Source: Cristatella mucedo (taxonomy: Eukaryota > Bryozoa > Phylactolaemata > Cristatellidae). Taken from it: DNA of 64,000 nt. The position numbers were made by a program, and so were the translations under genes. Below, one piece after another: positions 41,001-50,637 of this stretch. Numbering within the stretch: position 1 is the stretch's first letter; the number at the start of each line of letters is the position of its first letter. The stretch lies in contig WPIO01000043.1 of the NCBI GenBank assembly GCA_009760855.2, positions 3,088,501 to 3,152,500 on the forward strand. The letters run 5' to 3'. Below the pieces are notes generated by a model, which was given only the letters and a program-made list of their open reading frames with translations, was not told where the DNA came from and ran no database searches.

Positions 41001-44000
41001 AAATCATGGCCTACTACGGTACGATAAAAAGACTAGCTGATTCAACAGCCTCATTTAGATAGCCGCAGAAGAGCCGGAAGTGGCTATCACCACTGTAGAG
41101 GGCAATAAAGGATCGCCGACTGCAGAACCTACACCCTGCAAGACCAGGTCGTGAAGAGAGAGCCCCTTACTTTCTGGACTCTAGCTCATGCGTTTTAGAC
41201 ATCTTGCCAACACTACTACAATTCCCCTTATTCGGGACTCCTGGCCAGTGCCATTTATCGGCTGCAACTAGTGCAAAACTCAGCTTCTTGTTGTTTGGTC
41301 GTTAATGCCTTGTACGTTTTCAGTTCGTTTTCCAAACGACTGATTTTGTGATGTCATTCAGAAGCTAATTCACAGGCTTTAAATACACAGGAGCTGAAGT
41401 TTGGACTCCAAAGGATTTGCGATTGGTCTCAGGAACGGCTGCCTGAGTTAGAGGAACAGCAGGTACAAGGGATAGCCTGAGCATGAAGTAATACAATAAT
41501 AATAAAAACAATAGTTTAAAGAGAACTTAGCCACTGTCTAGGAGCTTTACAACTCGATGCAAGAAAATTTGTACTCAAGGGTTAAAGGCATGCAAAGCAT
41601 CGAGCACGCAAACGTAAACATTAGGACAGTTACAGCTACCAGTTCGTAATGCCTCCGGCTCGTAACACACAATGAATCAAACCCAGGTACGCACGCAAAG
41701 CATATCGGAACAAAAATGTCAAGTTCACAAGGACGAATTAAAAGCTGACCGGAGCAGATGCATATTTAGCTGAGACTTAAAGGAAGCAAGGCCATTACAG
41801 GCAGTGAACGTAGCTAGAAGCAAGTTCCAAGTTCTTTTGGTTCACACGAGCTATAGTGGAAGTTGCAACGTTTGCAACAAACTAAGCTATCGGCCGAGTT
41901 CTGCATCAAATTGTTAGCACCTGATTGCAGCTGTATGAAGATAAACAAGAGGTAGCTACAGAAGTGATGACTGGATATTACAAATGTATAAGCTAACCTG
42001 GGCTGTGCTACTTTTACTTGCGCATACCCTCATGATTACAAGAGTAGATTAGTAGGTATACCTGACTGCAGAGCTGATTTAGTTATACGGTAAGAGGTCA
42101 GTTTGGAACAGGTCGCACTGATTCCGTACAGAGCCTACAGCAGAGACATTAGCCGAGCACATTTTGGCAACAAAGCTTTTCAGTTCCTCGGTGACACTAG
42201 CTTTGCCTATAACTAGTGGGTTGACTGTATCGTCGTTCAACACAAGAAAGATGGCTTCCATCCAGATGCAAACGTAGGCCATACAAGCTGCAAGGGAGTT
42301 AAAAAGAGTCTGACCTGCTGCAAGACTGGGATCAAGGCACAGGTACAGATCAAAGCAAGCGATCAAAGCACAGATACAGATAAGACTAATCTGTGTAGGA
42401 ATCAAAGTCAATACCAGCGATGTAGGTACGGCAATAGCATGTGCTATGGTATCCTTTTGAGTTGACCTGATGTCACCGAGATATGTCAGGGAAGCAGCCA
42501 AACGACTGACCAATCTGTGGCAGTCGAGAATATATAGTGAGGCTGCTTTTCTTGGGCCACTAAGCTGCTGCAGTTGGTGATGAATACAGCATCCAACTTT
42601 GTCTTTATTCCGAGAAACTCAATCCCATACAATTGATTAATCGTTCTTTCACTTAAAGGATGCAGGTAAGCAGAAGCTTTTGGTCTTCTTGAGTCCTCGA
42701 CGGCAAGATTCAAATAAACACAATTCTTCAGCAATGAATGAAATCGTCCCAGTTGCCGACTGCGGCACATCCTTTACAGCAGTCCTGCATTGCTACCACC
42801 ACATTACACATTTCCTCGACTGTCCTCCTGCATAGCTATGCTTTCAGCTTCCTCTTCGTTACGCGAGATGGAGTAAGCTGAATGCGCAAAGAAAGCTGCC
42901 TAAGTGCGCTGCAGAAAATAATCCTCAGGCATCAGGCTAGCTGAGTCTTTATGGCTTTGCAGATTTAGCGAGTAAGATGTGCACATAGACTGATGAGTGA
43001 GATGAACAGATGCACACTTTGATCTTTGTTGTTAGCTCTTAGCATCGCTGTGAAAGTGAAATCACAAAGTGCGAGATTGCTCACAAGCTAGCTGGGAACG
43101 TGAGCTTGGTTTAAACGGTCTCGAAACAGCTGAATGCAGCATGGGTGAATGCAGCCTGCTGCATGGGTAACATGGTAACTGAATAACACGGAGGGGCAGA
43201 GTGCAGGGTGTAAATGTAAATCATCTTCAAGAGAAAGAATCGCGCTGCTAACTTATTGTCCACTGAGGACCCAGAGGCACGACGAGCATAAAACTGGTTC
43301 AACGACTCAGCTAGGAAAGAAGGAGCCAAGCCGTGGCCTCGGCCTGGTAGGCCTGCATGGACATTTCAGTCTGCATCTGATGATCGACCGGGCGCCATTT
43401 CAGATCCGATAGCACAGGGGACACATGGCTGAACTTCTGCGATTTTCTTTTTACTAAACCTGCAGCCACATTCATCACCAGCTGAAGAGGCTTGATGCTT
43501 TATTCGGTAGCCCAGCCAAAACCGACTCTCAGCATTCCAGCCTAGACAGAACCAGGGAGCTAGTAAGCCATTTTGCCAGGCAATGCAGCAGGCCGTCCCT
43601 AATCTCAGACAGGGGCCGAATGCGCCAACAAGCAGTGGAGGCTGACTTCTCAAAGAATACTTTTTAAACGTCAAGCGCATATCAAAGAGGACACCGAAAC
43701 TATAAGCACGCGACGACAGTCTCGCAATACAGCAAACAAAGAGGCTGGAAAGGGCGAAGACTCAACCACCTCCCCCCCCCCCCCCCCCCCCCCCCCCGCT
43801 TGCAATCAAAACGCTGCTTGATGAGCCAGACTGGCACAATAGGTAAGGCATTTCGCGACTTCGGTCCCGAGGTCGTGGGTTCGAATCCTGTGGTGGGCGA
43901 TTCTTTATCACTACTGCAAGCAGTAGTGATAGCCTTGAAGGCTCTTCTGTCATTATACAAAAGAGGCTGTTAAATCAGCTGGTATTTATTCATGCCGGTA

Positions 44001-47000
44001 CACAGCTACATGCAGAGGCACGGAGACCAAGGGGAGAGCGGCAACAACAGCTGGAAGCCCCTGGAAGCAGACAGTCTATCCTAGCCCTCCTTCCGGTGGT
44101 GCGGCCTATCGCCCACCCAGTGGTGCCCTAGATCATGCGGACTGACTGGTATAGCAGAACACACCTTGGGGGTGGTGGTGTGTGGGGTAGCATCGTGGGA
44201 GCACATCCTGCTTAATGTAATAGCAGCGCTAATGGACACTGGGCGAAGACTCCCTCAAGAGAGTTGAGCTTGATCGCTTGATGTCTACAATCGGCTCCTT
44301 TTCATCCAATATACCAAGTTCCTGGAGAGCACTGTCTAGCTCTTTCGCTATGAAAATTCTTTATTACACTAGTATCTATTATCATAACCACTCCTTTTTG
44401 AAGCCTTAACTAGTTAGAATGAGCTCTCAAAGGCAGCTGCTTTTGACACAGCATGCTGGTGCACCAATAAAACAGGAGTGGGGAAGGAGTAGTAAAGATC
44501 GCAGCAGCATTACACTGGGGGGGGGAGAGGACATGCTGCACCACAGTAACCAATGATGATTATCAGCAGTCGACAGAGAGTAAAACAGGCTTGACCGAAC
44601 TCGAGGAGCTCGGAGTTCCAGCTCAGCACAGTCTGCCAGAACGCATCACTTCCGACGGTGCAACCAAAACTGCTGCCCCCTGCATTATGCCATCTAGCTT
44701 GAGGGCTTCAACCTCGTCAGCCTCGCTCTCGGTGGCTGCCTGCTGCGCTCTAGTACCTCGTGGTGCGCTTGGCGCTGAAACTCGTCGTCCGGATGCAGAA
44801 CTGCGAGGTTGCACATGTCGCACACGAGACCGTGCGTGTAGCCGCACGACTCGGGGTCCTCACAGTGTCCAGTCTCAGCTAGAGGGCAAAGGTCAAACTT
44901 CTTCTCGTCCCCATCGCTGCGGCCCTGCACTTCCTGCGTAGCCCGCCTGGCTGCATCTGAGTAGGACAGATAGCCTGCAACAAAGCAGCCATACAATGGA
45001 AGCCTTACTGAGAGCGTGGGCGAGAGAGAAAGAGGAGAGAGAGAGAAAGAGGAGAGAGAGAGAAAGAGGAGAGAGAGAGAGAGAAAGAGGAGAGAGAGAG
45101 AGAGAAAGAGGAGAGAGAGAGAGAGCAGCACGGAGCGACCGTGAACCCGAGGCACCGCATCGCCAGAGCTCTCTCTGCATTGCTGCCCTGCGACTGCCGA
45201 GCTACATGCTTACGCGTCTGCAAGCGAAAGCAAAGACAGGGACAGCTCGTGACCATCATTGAAGAGTGTAGGACAAAGTCACATTCCACATCTGTCAAGG
45301 ATGACCAGTCGATCTCTAGCTAGACCGCAAGAAGCTAACGTCACAGAATGTTGCTGAGCCTCACATCCTATACTGTCGCAGACGCATAGGTGTGTGTGTG
45401 TGTGTGTGTATGTGTAAGACACGTGCTAGCACACGCAAAGGAAAGCCTGCACGCAAACAGATATGAGTATTAGCCCACCGATTTTGCCGCATAGACGTGC
45501 AGGCACGCATTTTTAACGGCTTGTTTCGTAGCTAATGTCGTTGAAGTGAGTCTTTCCACAAAGCCATCAAGGCTCAGCGACTGCAAAGCAGACACTTAAA
45601 CACAAAGCCCGAGTGTGTGGCCTTCGGTGCCCACATGGCGGTAGCCACCACTCACTTAACACTGAAAAGTGACAAGCACAGCTGAGTCGGGTGGATGGAA
45701 GAAGATGTGAGTTGCATAGAAAATGCTGCCACGGTGACCTGCAAGGATATGCCAAAGTGGGCAGCAGGAGCGTAGGTATAGTAGCTATACAAGAAATGTG
45801 GAGATGAGACTCTCAGTCAAAGACACTAAGAGTGAACCTTTCTGTCACCAACATTGCTAAGAGTAAATGTCGAGAAGATACTGAGAAGATTCGTCCAACA
45901 ATCGAATACAATTTTTTGGGTACCTTTCAAAAGACAAAGATGACAGAAACAAGATCTTAACGTTCGACGATTTCCACAAAAAAGAGAGCATTAAAAAAAG
46001 ATTAGATCAACCATGTCTAAACCACAAGTAAAGCAGAAGCAGTATATCAACAAATACCACTTTTACCAATCTCTGCATCACATACGACTTGCATCCCAAC
46101 TTGTTGAACCTTGGTATATCTAGGCACGTTTACGCAGCTGTCGAGGCACGCGCTTCTGACACTTAAAAACAGCTTTATTTACACTAAGAATATAATAATA
46201 ATAATGCACTTGATAAAGCGCCCTCAGAGAACTTAATCTCTTTCTAGGCGCTTTACATTTTCTCCAAAGGGAAATGCAATCGAATGGTAAGTAAAATCAT
46301 GCTTGAAAAGCCAACAAAATGAATAATATGGTTAGGGGTGACATGCACAGGGTCAGCATGCAAATGTGGTTAGTGGCAGCATGCACAGTGTAGACCCACT
46401 AAATGCTGTCCTAAATAGGTGTGTTTTTAAGTTCCTTTTAAATGTGGTCAGGTCAGGAAATGCTCAGACGCAGGTCGGGAGGGAGTTCCAGGCTTTGGGA
46501 GCATACGAACTAAATGCACGGTCTCCAAAGGATTTAAGGTTTGTACGAGGTATTTGTAGACTGTTGGATTCCGAAAAGCGGGTGGTACGATGCTTGGCCT
46601 GATGGGGTAGTATATCTGAGAGATAGGCTGGAGCCATAGAAGGAAGGGACCTAAAAGTGAGCGACAAAACCTTGAAGTCAATCCGTACACTGAAGCTGCT
46701 GTATGCTTTGTAAATCCCACAACTTGCTTAATACTGCACGGATCAACACGAGATTTCTCGCATGAGTTCAGCTCTGCCTACACCCCATTACAGGAGTTCC
46801 TTCCTGATATCGGTTCGATAACTTTTGCTATGCATGTCCACGATAGTACGAATGAAATTCAAGGACGTTTGATGACGTGTATAGCAAACCTTATTCAACG
46901 AAAATCGTCAGACGGTCGACAGAGAGGACTCGTCAATCGTGGAAGTACATTAGTACTTTGCCCTCGTTTTTGTTTCAGCAACCCACGAGCAGAATGCGCA

Positions 47001-47974
47001 CCAGGTAATCAAGCTGCCACCGCATGGTCAGAGACCGGCTTATTCAGCTCACTCAGCGCACGTCGCATCTGGCTAGACAAGCGAGCGAGCGATGGGCCGG
47101 AGCATCACACACGGCACCATCGGCCAGTTGGTCTGCTTTGGGACGGCTCCCCCTTCTCCCCTCCCCGGGTTTTTTTCGGCGGTGGCTCTCGCACCTGCGT
47201 CGGCCGAGGCTTTTCCCAGGGCGGCTTTTTCCGGGCTCGAAGGCTGCTGCTGCTGCTCCTCCTGCCGCCACGCCGCGCGCTCAGCGACCCCTGCGCTGCT
47301 GACCACGGCGGCACTGTAGTCCTTGCCCTTGTGAAGCGGCGTGAGCTTCCTCGCGACATCCGTCTTGACGCCTGACGACGAGGCGGTAGCACCGGCGGCG
47401 GCGGCCGCAGCTGCTGCGCCGCCGCGCGGGGGAGCCGGCGCTCGCTGAGGCCCTTTCGGTTTCACGTGATCGTACCTGCGCGAGCGACCGTAGCGTAGCG
47501 GGCGAGCGGGGCGAGAGCGGGCGGGGCGCGTGCGCGCGCGCGCAGCCAAGCGGCGCCGCTCACCGACACGACGAGCCGTAGGAGCAGCTGCCCAGCTGAT
47601 AATACTTGCACACCGTGGACGGCCGAGCGCCGCCGCCAAGGTCGTGCGAGTATCGGCAGCCGCTGCCGTGCCTGCACACGCCGTTGACGAAGTAGCTGCG
47701 ACGAGACGCGGAAGAGTCGCAAGGCTGACGCAGACGCGGTCGCCTCGCGGCACCCGGAACCGCCGCCGCCGCTCGGAACTGCCCGCCGCCACCGCCGCGG
47801 ATCATAAGCGCGTCTCCTCGTCTTCGCGCTTCCGGGGAAGAGCGGTCACCGGCGGCGGGTATGTTTCTTTCGCGCACGTCGGCCGAGGCTCGCGTCAGCC
47901 TACGCCGCGAAACCGCGGCGGCGGCGTTGAACTCACCTGCAGAGCGTTTTGCTTCCGCCGGGTGCAGCCGACAT
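34730..47974 (-). CDS. MKRN: Makorin-type RING/CCCH E3 ubiquitin ligase (7 exons)
   Basis: Joining 47974-47937, 47695-47564, 47475-47111, 44974-44757, 39740-39520, 38548-38438 and 35030-34730 on the minus strand gives 1,386 nt, 461 residues plus stop (human MKRN1 is 482). Order of domains: CCCH1 (Cys12, 20, 26, His30), CCCH2 (Cys42, 50, 56, His60), an Ala/Gly/Gln-rich linker, CCCH3 (Cys208, 216, 222, His226), the makorin Cys-His motif ([17 protein letters not shown]), a C3HC4 RING (Cys275, 278, 299, His301, Cys304, 307, 327, 330) and CCCH4 (Cys366, 376, 382, His386). Makorins bind RNA through the CCCH fingers and transfer ubiquitin through the RING. The one weak point is the 3' end of the third exon, where the expected conserved EFVPG-type segment is not seen and a small exon may be missing. 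The numbering depends on that junction. Confidence 0.92.
35215..35490 (+). mobile_element. LINE family 2 3' tail
   Basis: GCCGACTATGGCTCATCCTT, TCTGTTGGCTACCGAATGCG, GTGAGTGCGCTATACAAAAC and ACGGAGACACATTACATTAC, inside the last makorin intron. Confidence 0.8.
35800..35885 (-). mobile_element. LINE family 1 terminal tail
   Basis: (AAT)n, CACTTGATAAAGTGCCCTCA, CAGAACTTAATCTCTTTCTA and GGCGCTTCACATTTGCTG: the reverse complement of the stem-loop tail. Confidence 0.75.
35890..36795. other. Makorin intron 6 sequence, nothing recognised
   Basis: Only short frames and no repeat match to the rest of the window. Confidence 0.4.
36798..36962 (+). mobile_element. SINE family A copy
   Basis: TGCCCAAGAGTTAAGGTAC (A-box region), CACGACCGAGGTCGTGG, B box GATTCGAATCCTGC, GGTGGGCGATC and the end GAGGCTGTTAAATCAGCTGA with a T-rich tail. 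Confidence 0.85.
37200..37905 (+). mobile_element. LINE family 2, 3' half
   Basis: Encodes [73 protein letters not shown]; then the 3' tail with TGAGTGCGCTATACAAAACT and (ACATT)n. The cleanest family-2 coding remnant. Confidence 0.85.
37905..37990 (+). mobile_element. SINE family B, 3' part
   Basis: GGTTCGAGCCC B box, then GAAGCGCCTGAATATAGATT and TTCTCTTAGGGTGCTATATA, directly abutting the family-2 LINE end. Confidence 0.7.
38438..38548 (-). CDS. MKRN: Makorin exon 6: last RING cysteine pair
   Basis: Acceptor GCTGCAG before 38548 and donor GTAAGT after 38438. Encodes [19 protein letters not shown] and [11 protein letters not shown], matching human SCPECR and IPSEYWVE. Confidence 0.96.
39520..39740 (-). 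CDS. MKRN: Makorin exon 5: RING core
   Basis: Acceptor CATGCAG before 39740 and donor GTGAGC after 39520. Encodes [47 protein letters not shown] and [20 protein letters not shown] is nearly identical to human MKRN1. Confidence 0.96.
40270..40370 (+). mobile_element. LINE/SINE terminal tail
   Basis: TTTACAGCATCTGTAAAGTG, AGAAATTCAGTTCTCAGAGG and GTGCTATACAAATG with (TTC)n. Confidence 0.65.
41028..41175 (-). mobile_element. SINE family A copy (decayed)
   Basis: The minus strand carries CTCTTCACGACCTGGTC, GGGTGTAGGTTCTGCAGTC, the GATAGCCACTTCC block and GAGGCTGTTGAATCAGC. The B box is mutated. In makorin intron 4. Confidence 0.7.
41480..42510 (-). mobile_element. LINE family 1 (heavily decayed)
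   Basis: The minus-strand ORF at 42079-42513 reads [40 protein letters not shown] and [15 protein letters not shown], the RT thumb region of family 1 with many replacements. Confidence 0.65.
42765..42975 (+). mobile_element. LINE family 2 3' tail (decayed)
   Basis: GACTGCGGCACATCCTTTAC, CTCGACTGTCCTCCTGCAT, GTTACGCGAGATGGAG and TGAGTCTTTATGGCTTTG follow the family-2 order. Confidence 0.6.
43090..43725 (-). mobile_element. LINE family 2, 3' half (decayed)
   Basis: Minus strand [18 protein letters not shown] and [12 protein letters not shown], with the RLVFK-like region upstream destroyed. Confidence 0.6.
43772..43797 (-). repeat. C26 / G26 homopolymer
   Basis: Twenty-six consecutive C on the plus strand, therefore G26 in the makorin pre-mRNA (minus strand). 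It directly precedes a SINE. Confidence 0.95.
43815..43995 (+). mobile_element. SINE family A copy
   Basis: ACTGGCACAATAGGTAAGGC, CGACTTCGGTCCCGAGGTCG, GTGGGTTCGAATCCTG, a GCAAGCAGTAGTGATAGCC block and AGAGGCTGTTAAATCAGCTG with a TATTTATT tail. Close to full length. Confidence 0.9.
44000..44640. other. Makorin intron 4 sequence beside exon 4, unassigned
   Basis: Nothing recognised apart from a short G run near 44,517-44,526. Confidence 0.4.
44757..44974 (-). CDS. MKRN: Makorin exon 4: CCCH3 and Cys-His motif
   Basis: Acceptor TTGTTGCAG before 44974 and donor GTACTA after 44757. Encodes [37 protein letters not shown] and [13 protein letters not shown]. The CDMC..VLHP block is diagnostic of makorins. 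Confidence 0.93.
45017..45125 (-). repeat. Purine-rich tract (AGAGAGAAAGAGG)n
   Basis: About 108 bases of AGAGAGA/AAGAGG units. In the makorin transcript it is a CU-rich tract ending some 43 bases upstream of the exon 4 acceptor. Confidence 0.92.
45540..45780 (-). mobile_element. LINE family 2 3' tail (decayed)
   Basis: The minus strand shows the order GCTGCCCACTTTGGCATATC, GCATTTTCTATGCAACTC and GGCTTTGTGG, reminiscent of the family-2 tail. Confidence 0.4.
45800..46180. other. Makorin intron 3 sequence, unassigned
   Basis: AT-rich, no frame or repeat recognised. Confidence 0.4.
46190..46690 (-). mobile_element. LINE family 1, 3' end
   Basis: Tail at 46,195-46,260 ((AAT)n, CTTGATAAAGCGCCCTCAGA, CTAGGCGCTTTACATT), 3' UTR, and a minus-strand frame [16 protein letters not shown] and [20 protein letters not shown] with no lesion over its 67 residues. 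Confidence 0.85.
47111..47475 (-). CDS. MKRN: Makorin exon 3: low-complexity linker
   Basis: Acceptor GCGCAG before 47475 completes CRYDH of CCCH2, then [15 protein letters not shown], poly-Ala, a Ser/Val stretch and a QEEQQQQP run. The start is firm. The end at 47111 is a guess: GTGTGA there gives the phase-1 donor required by exon 4, but it is weak. Confidence 0.7.
47564..47695 (-). CDS. MKRN: Makorin exon 2: CCCH1 and CCCH2
   Basis: Acceptor CGTCGCAG before 47695 and donor GTGAGC after 47564. Encodes [19 protein letters not shown] and [17 protein letters not shown]. Both fingers have C-x7-C-x5-C-x3-H spacing. Confidence 0.93.
47937..47974 (-). CDS. MKRN: Makorin exon 1: start and first CCCH1 cysteine
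   Basis: ATG at 47974-47972, then [11 protein letters not shown], then donor GTGAGT. Phase 2 joins exactly to the next exon and supplies the cysteine that CCCH1 otherwise lacks, which is why this start is preferred to the upstream ATG at 47994. Confidence 0.82.
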
Positions 47975-48409
47975 TCTAAAGGGCGCGGGCGCACGGCAGC
48001 TGCTGCTAGTGACTATAAATGAGCTTTCCCAGAGGCGGTAGCCGCAAAAGCAGGCAGTCGGTCGAGGCTCGCCTAGTGTAGAAAATCAGCAGCACCCGAA
48101 TGCCTGGACCAGTTGCTATTGCATGCCGTGCGGTAATCGGTCGGTAAATGGGCTCGCCAAAACGTCAGCCGTCTCCGTGTTCCGGCTTCGCTTTCGTCGT
48201 GTGAGCCGTAATTCGACGGCCGCTCTTAACCCCCAAGCAAGCCCGTGAAAGTCAGCTCAAGTGCGAACTAATACCGTCTTCCTAACGTAGAGCTCAAATA
48301 GGGGTGTCGTAATCCAGGATGAGGGTTAGAAAAGCGAGAGCAAACTCGCGGCCTCCATCTCAGGTTGTTCGCAGTTGCCCGTCGCGCATGAGGTCATCTA
48401 ATGTGAATA

Positions 48410-48535
48410 GTAATGATAATAATGATAATTATTCTTATACGTTTATTAATCAGTCTAAAAGCTCAAAATCTCTTTATAATCACTGTATCCATGTTGGAAA
48501 GGAAATATACCAACTGTTTTAATAATAATAATAAT
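48410..48535. other. AT-rich upstream flank of makorin
   Basis: AATGATAAT-type repeats and no gene signal. With 48,010-48,410 this is the upstream intergenic sequence. Confidence 0.4.
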
Positions 48536-49340
48536 ATTGCACTTGATAAAGCGCCCTCAGAGAACTTAATCTCTTTCTAGGCGCTTTACATTTGCTGCAA
48601 AGTGATGTGCAATAGAATAGTAAGTAAAATCATGCTTGAAAAACAAACAAAATGAATAATATGGTTAGAGGTGGCATGCACACGGTCAGCATGCAAATGT
48701 GGTTAGTGGCAGTATGCACAGTGTCAGCACGCATAAGCACATCAAGGACGAATCACAGGGACCCACTAAATGCTGTCCTAAATATGTGTGTTTTTAAGTT
48801 CTTTTTAAATGTGGTCAAGTCAGGGGATGTTCTGAATCAAGTCGGGAGGGAGTTCCAGGCTTTGGGAGCATACGAACTAAATGCACGGTCTCCAAAGGAT
48901 TTGAGGTTTGTACGAGGTATTGGTAGACTGTTGGATTCCGAAAAGCGGGTGGTACGATGCTTTGCCTGATGGGGGAGTAGATATGAGAGATAGACTGGAG
49001 CCAAAGAATGAAGTGACCTAAAAGTGAGCGACAAAACCTTGAAGTCAATCCGTTGCTTGACTGGTAGCCAGTGCATCGGCAAGAAGTGGTGTAATGTGGC
49101 AACTGCGATGCTCACGACAGACAAGCCTAGCTGCAGAGTTTTGCACCAGCTGCAATCGTCTGATCGCACATGCCGATAGGCCAGTAAGCAGTGAGTTGCA
49201 GAAGTCGAGATGGGATGTCACGAATGCATGGACCAACTTGGCCGAGGTATCCTTATCTAAACAAGCCCGAATTTTTGCAATGTTATGTAGCTGAAAGTAG
49301 GCAGATTTGACTGTGGAGCTGATGTGGTCGTCTATGTGGT
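48530..49340 (-). mobile_element. LINE family 1, 3' part
   Basis: Minus strand KIRACLDKDTSAKLVHAFVT, CNSLLTGLSACAIRRLQLV, then a small deletion at LHWLPVKQRIDF, then [11 protein letters not shown], 3' UTR and the tail with (AAT)n at 48,525-48,600. Highly similar to the copy at 29,780. Confidence 0.87.
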
Positions 49341-49560
49341 TAATGATAACGTGCATGGCCGGATCTTAACCAGCCGGGTAGTCGAGCTTCTTTTGCAGCG
49401 TATGTAAAGTGCATCGCACGAGATTAGGTTCACTGAGGCACTATGAAAATGTAGTGTTCTTTTTATTGTTATTAAGGTGCCAGAATACAACGGCCCAGGT
49501 CGTGATTTCGAGCGCTGCATCAGTTAATTTTTTATTGTAATCTGCAAGTGAATGGCTGCA
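49340..49560 (+). mobile_element. SINE-like fragments
   Basis: TATGTAAAGTGCATCGCACG, GTTCACTGAGGCACTATG (tail-like), then CGGCCCAGGTCGTGATTTCG resembling the B-box region. Order and decay make the assignment uncertain. Confidence 0.4.
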
Positions 49561-49659
49561 AAGCCTCCATGAGAGACTTTGTAGTGCGGTCGCGTTCTTG
49601 TCGTTTCGCTGTGGAATTTCTGAGAAAAAGAAACGTTTCACTATGAATTTCGCTGTGTA

Positions 49660-49770
49660 TTGCCCGCTATAGATGTTACGGTCGTCGTCTTCAGCTTTTA
49701 CGTCTATCGACGACGCAGAAGCAAGTGTGGTGCCGAGCTGGGCGCCCCCTGCACGCTCAGCGTTTGAGCT
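49660..49770 (+). pseudogene. Possible relic of the small-membrane-protein gene (copy 0)
   Basis: TTACGGTCGTCGTCTTCAGC, TTTTACGTCTATCGACGACG and GTGCCGAGCTGGGCG resemble the exon-1 region of copy 2 at 51,758-51,850 base for base over about 60 positions, without a start or donor. Confidence 0.4.
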
Positions 49771-50202
49771 GTTGATGCAGGCCATAACGGCTGTTGAACG
49801 CCCGTAACTCCCCGGTGCTGTCAATAAGACTTTTCTGCCTAAAGGATAAGGACTTATTGTGTCGAGGTATGGGTGCTCTCCGTTGCAGTATCTTTTTTCC
49901 ACTGAGGGCGTGTGTGGGTGCATTGGAGCTGCACCCATCCAGAACTCACTAGCTAGCCGTGTGGTTCGAGCTTGGTGCCGTGTGGTCGAGCTTCAAACGC
50001 CCAAGTATTTGTAGCGCGTCGGCTTACACTAGCACCATTTCGAGCGTTGCGTTTGCGACCGGGCGTTGTGTCCGGACGTGGAAAACGCGCTCTGCGTTTG
50101 TGACAGCGTAAAGAGCTCAGCTTCAGCTAGAACGCATTAGCCAAAGACGGTACGCATCGACGGTTCGCACTCCATTGTGACGCCTCTAACGTGATTCTTT
50201 CA

Positions 50203-50209
50203 TATATAA
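50203..50209 (+). promoter_or_regulatory. TATA box of the small membrane protein gene (copy 1)
   Basis: TATATAA lies 50 bases before the ATG, with TCATTTCG about 28 bases downstream as a possible initiator. Copy 3 has the aligned sequence CGGAAGTGAA and so lacks the box. Confidence 0.6.
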
Positions 50210-50258
50210 GGTGGCGTGCGTTTGAGGTCTTCTCATTTCGTGGTCAGATTGCCGATAC

Positions 50259-50637
50259 ATGGCGCGCTTTGGAGTATTGTCAGCTGTCGCTACTTTGGCT
50301 GCCCTCGCCGGCGTCGGATTTTATTTCTATAGGCGACATAGGAGTGAGTAATTTGCCGAGCTAAGCGATCGCTGCGCGCTGGGCTTTCAGAGTGCTTCAC
50401 TCACGTGGCGTTTTGGCAGAATTATTGAGTGCCGTGGCGTCATTGCAAACGCTGATTGAATTGATTCGTCGTGTAGGTAAGAAGTCAACGCCAAATCTTC
50501 AAGTCGCAGAGCCGCCAGTATCGGCTAATCTCAGGCAGTTTGGGGCAGATTCGCCCCGCGGAATCGAGCTGAACGAGCGGCCTCAATTCAGCATGATGGC
50601 GCCGGAGCGCGGAGCGTCAAATTCAGCGTCGCTCTGA
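50259..50637 (+). CDS. Predicted small single-pass membrane protein, copy 1 (intact)
   Basis: Exon 1 at 50259-50343 encodes MARFGVLSAVATLAALAG, VGFYFYRRHR: about 20 hydrophobic residues then RRHR, so a signal-anchor with the C-terminus predicted on the cytosolic side. Donor GTGAGT at 50344. Two acceptors keep phase 1: GGCAG before 50420 gives 100 residues, and GTGTAG before 50477 gives 81. Without splicing the frame ends after 30 residues. The tail is hydrophilic (PPVSANLRQFGADSPRGI, ELNERPQFSMMAPERG) and ends at TGA 50635-50637. It has a TATA box upstream and AATAAA downstream. I do not recognise the family; function unknown. Confidence 0.6.

Larger units (their letters stand above)
47050..48010. 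promoter_or_regulatory. CpG-rich 5' end of the makorin gene
   Basis: Dense CG dinucleotides cover exons 1-3 and the first 30-40 bases upstream, in contrast to the AT-rich flank from 48,400 on. No TATA box is visible in the minus-strand upstream sequence. Confidence 0.6.

Noticed and set aside
47073-47792. 239-codon minus ORF as a separate gene
   Set aside because: Its last part is makorin exon 3; its first part is an out-of-frame reading of exon 2 and the intron between them.
47560-47994. 144-codon minus ORF with ATG at 47,994 as the makorin start
   Set aside because: It lacks the first CCCH1 cysteine; the short spliced exon 1 restores it with correct phase.
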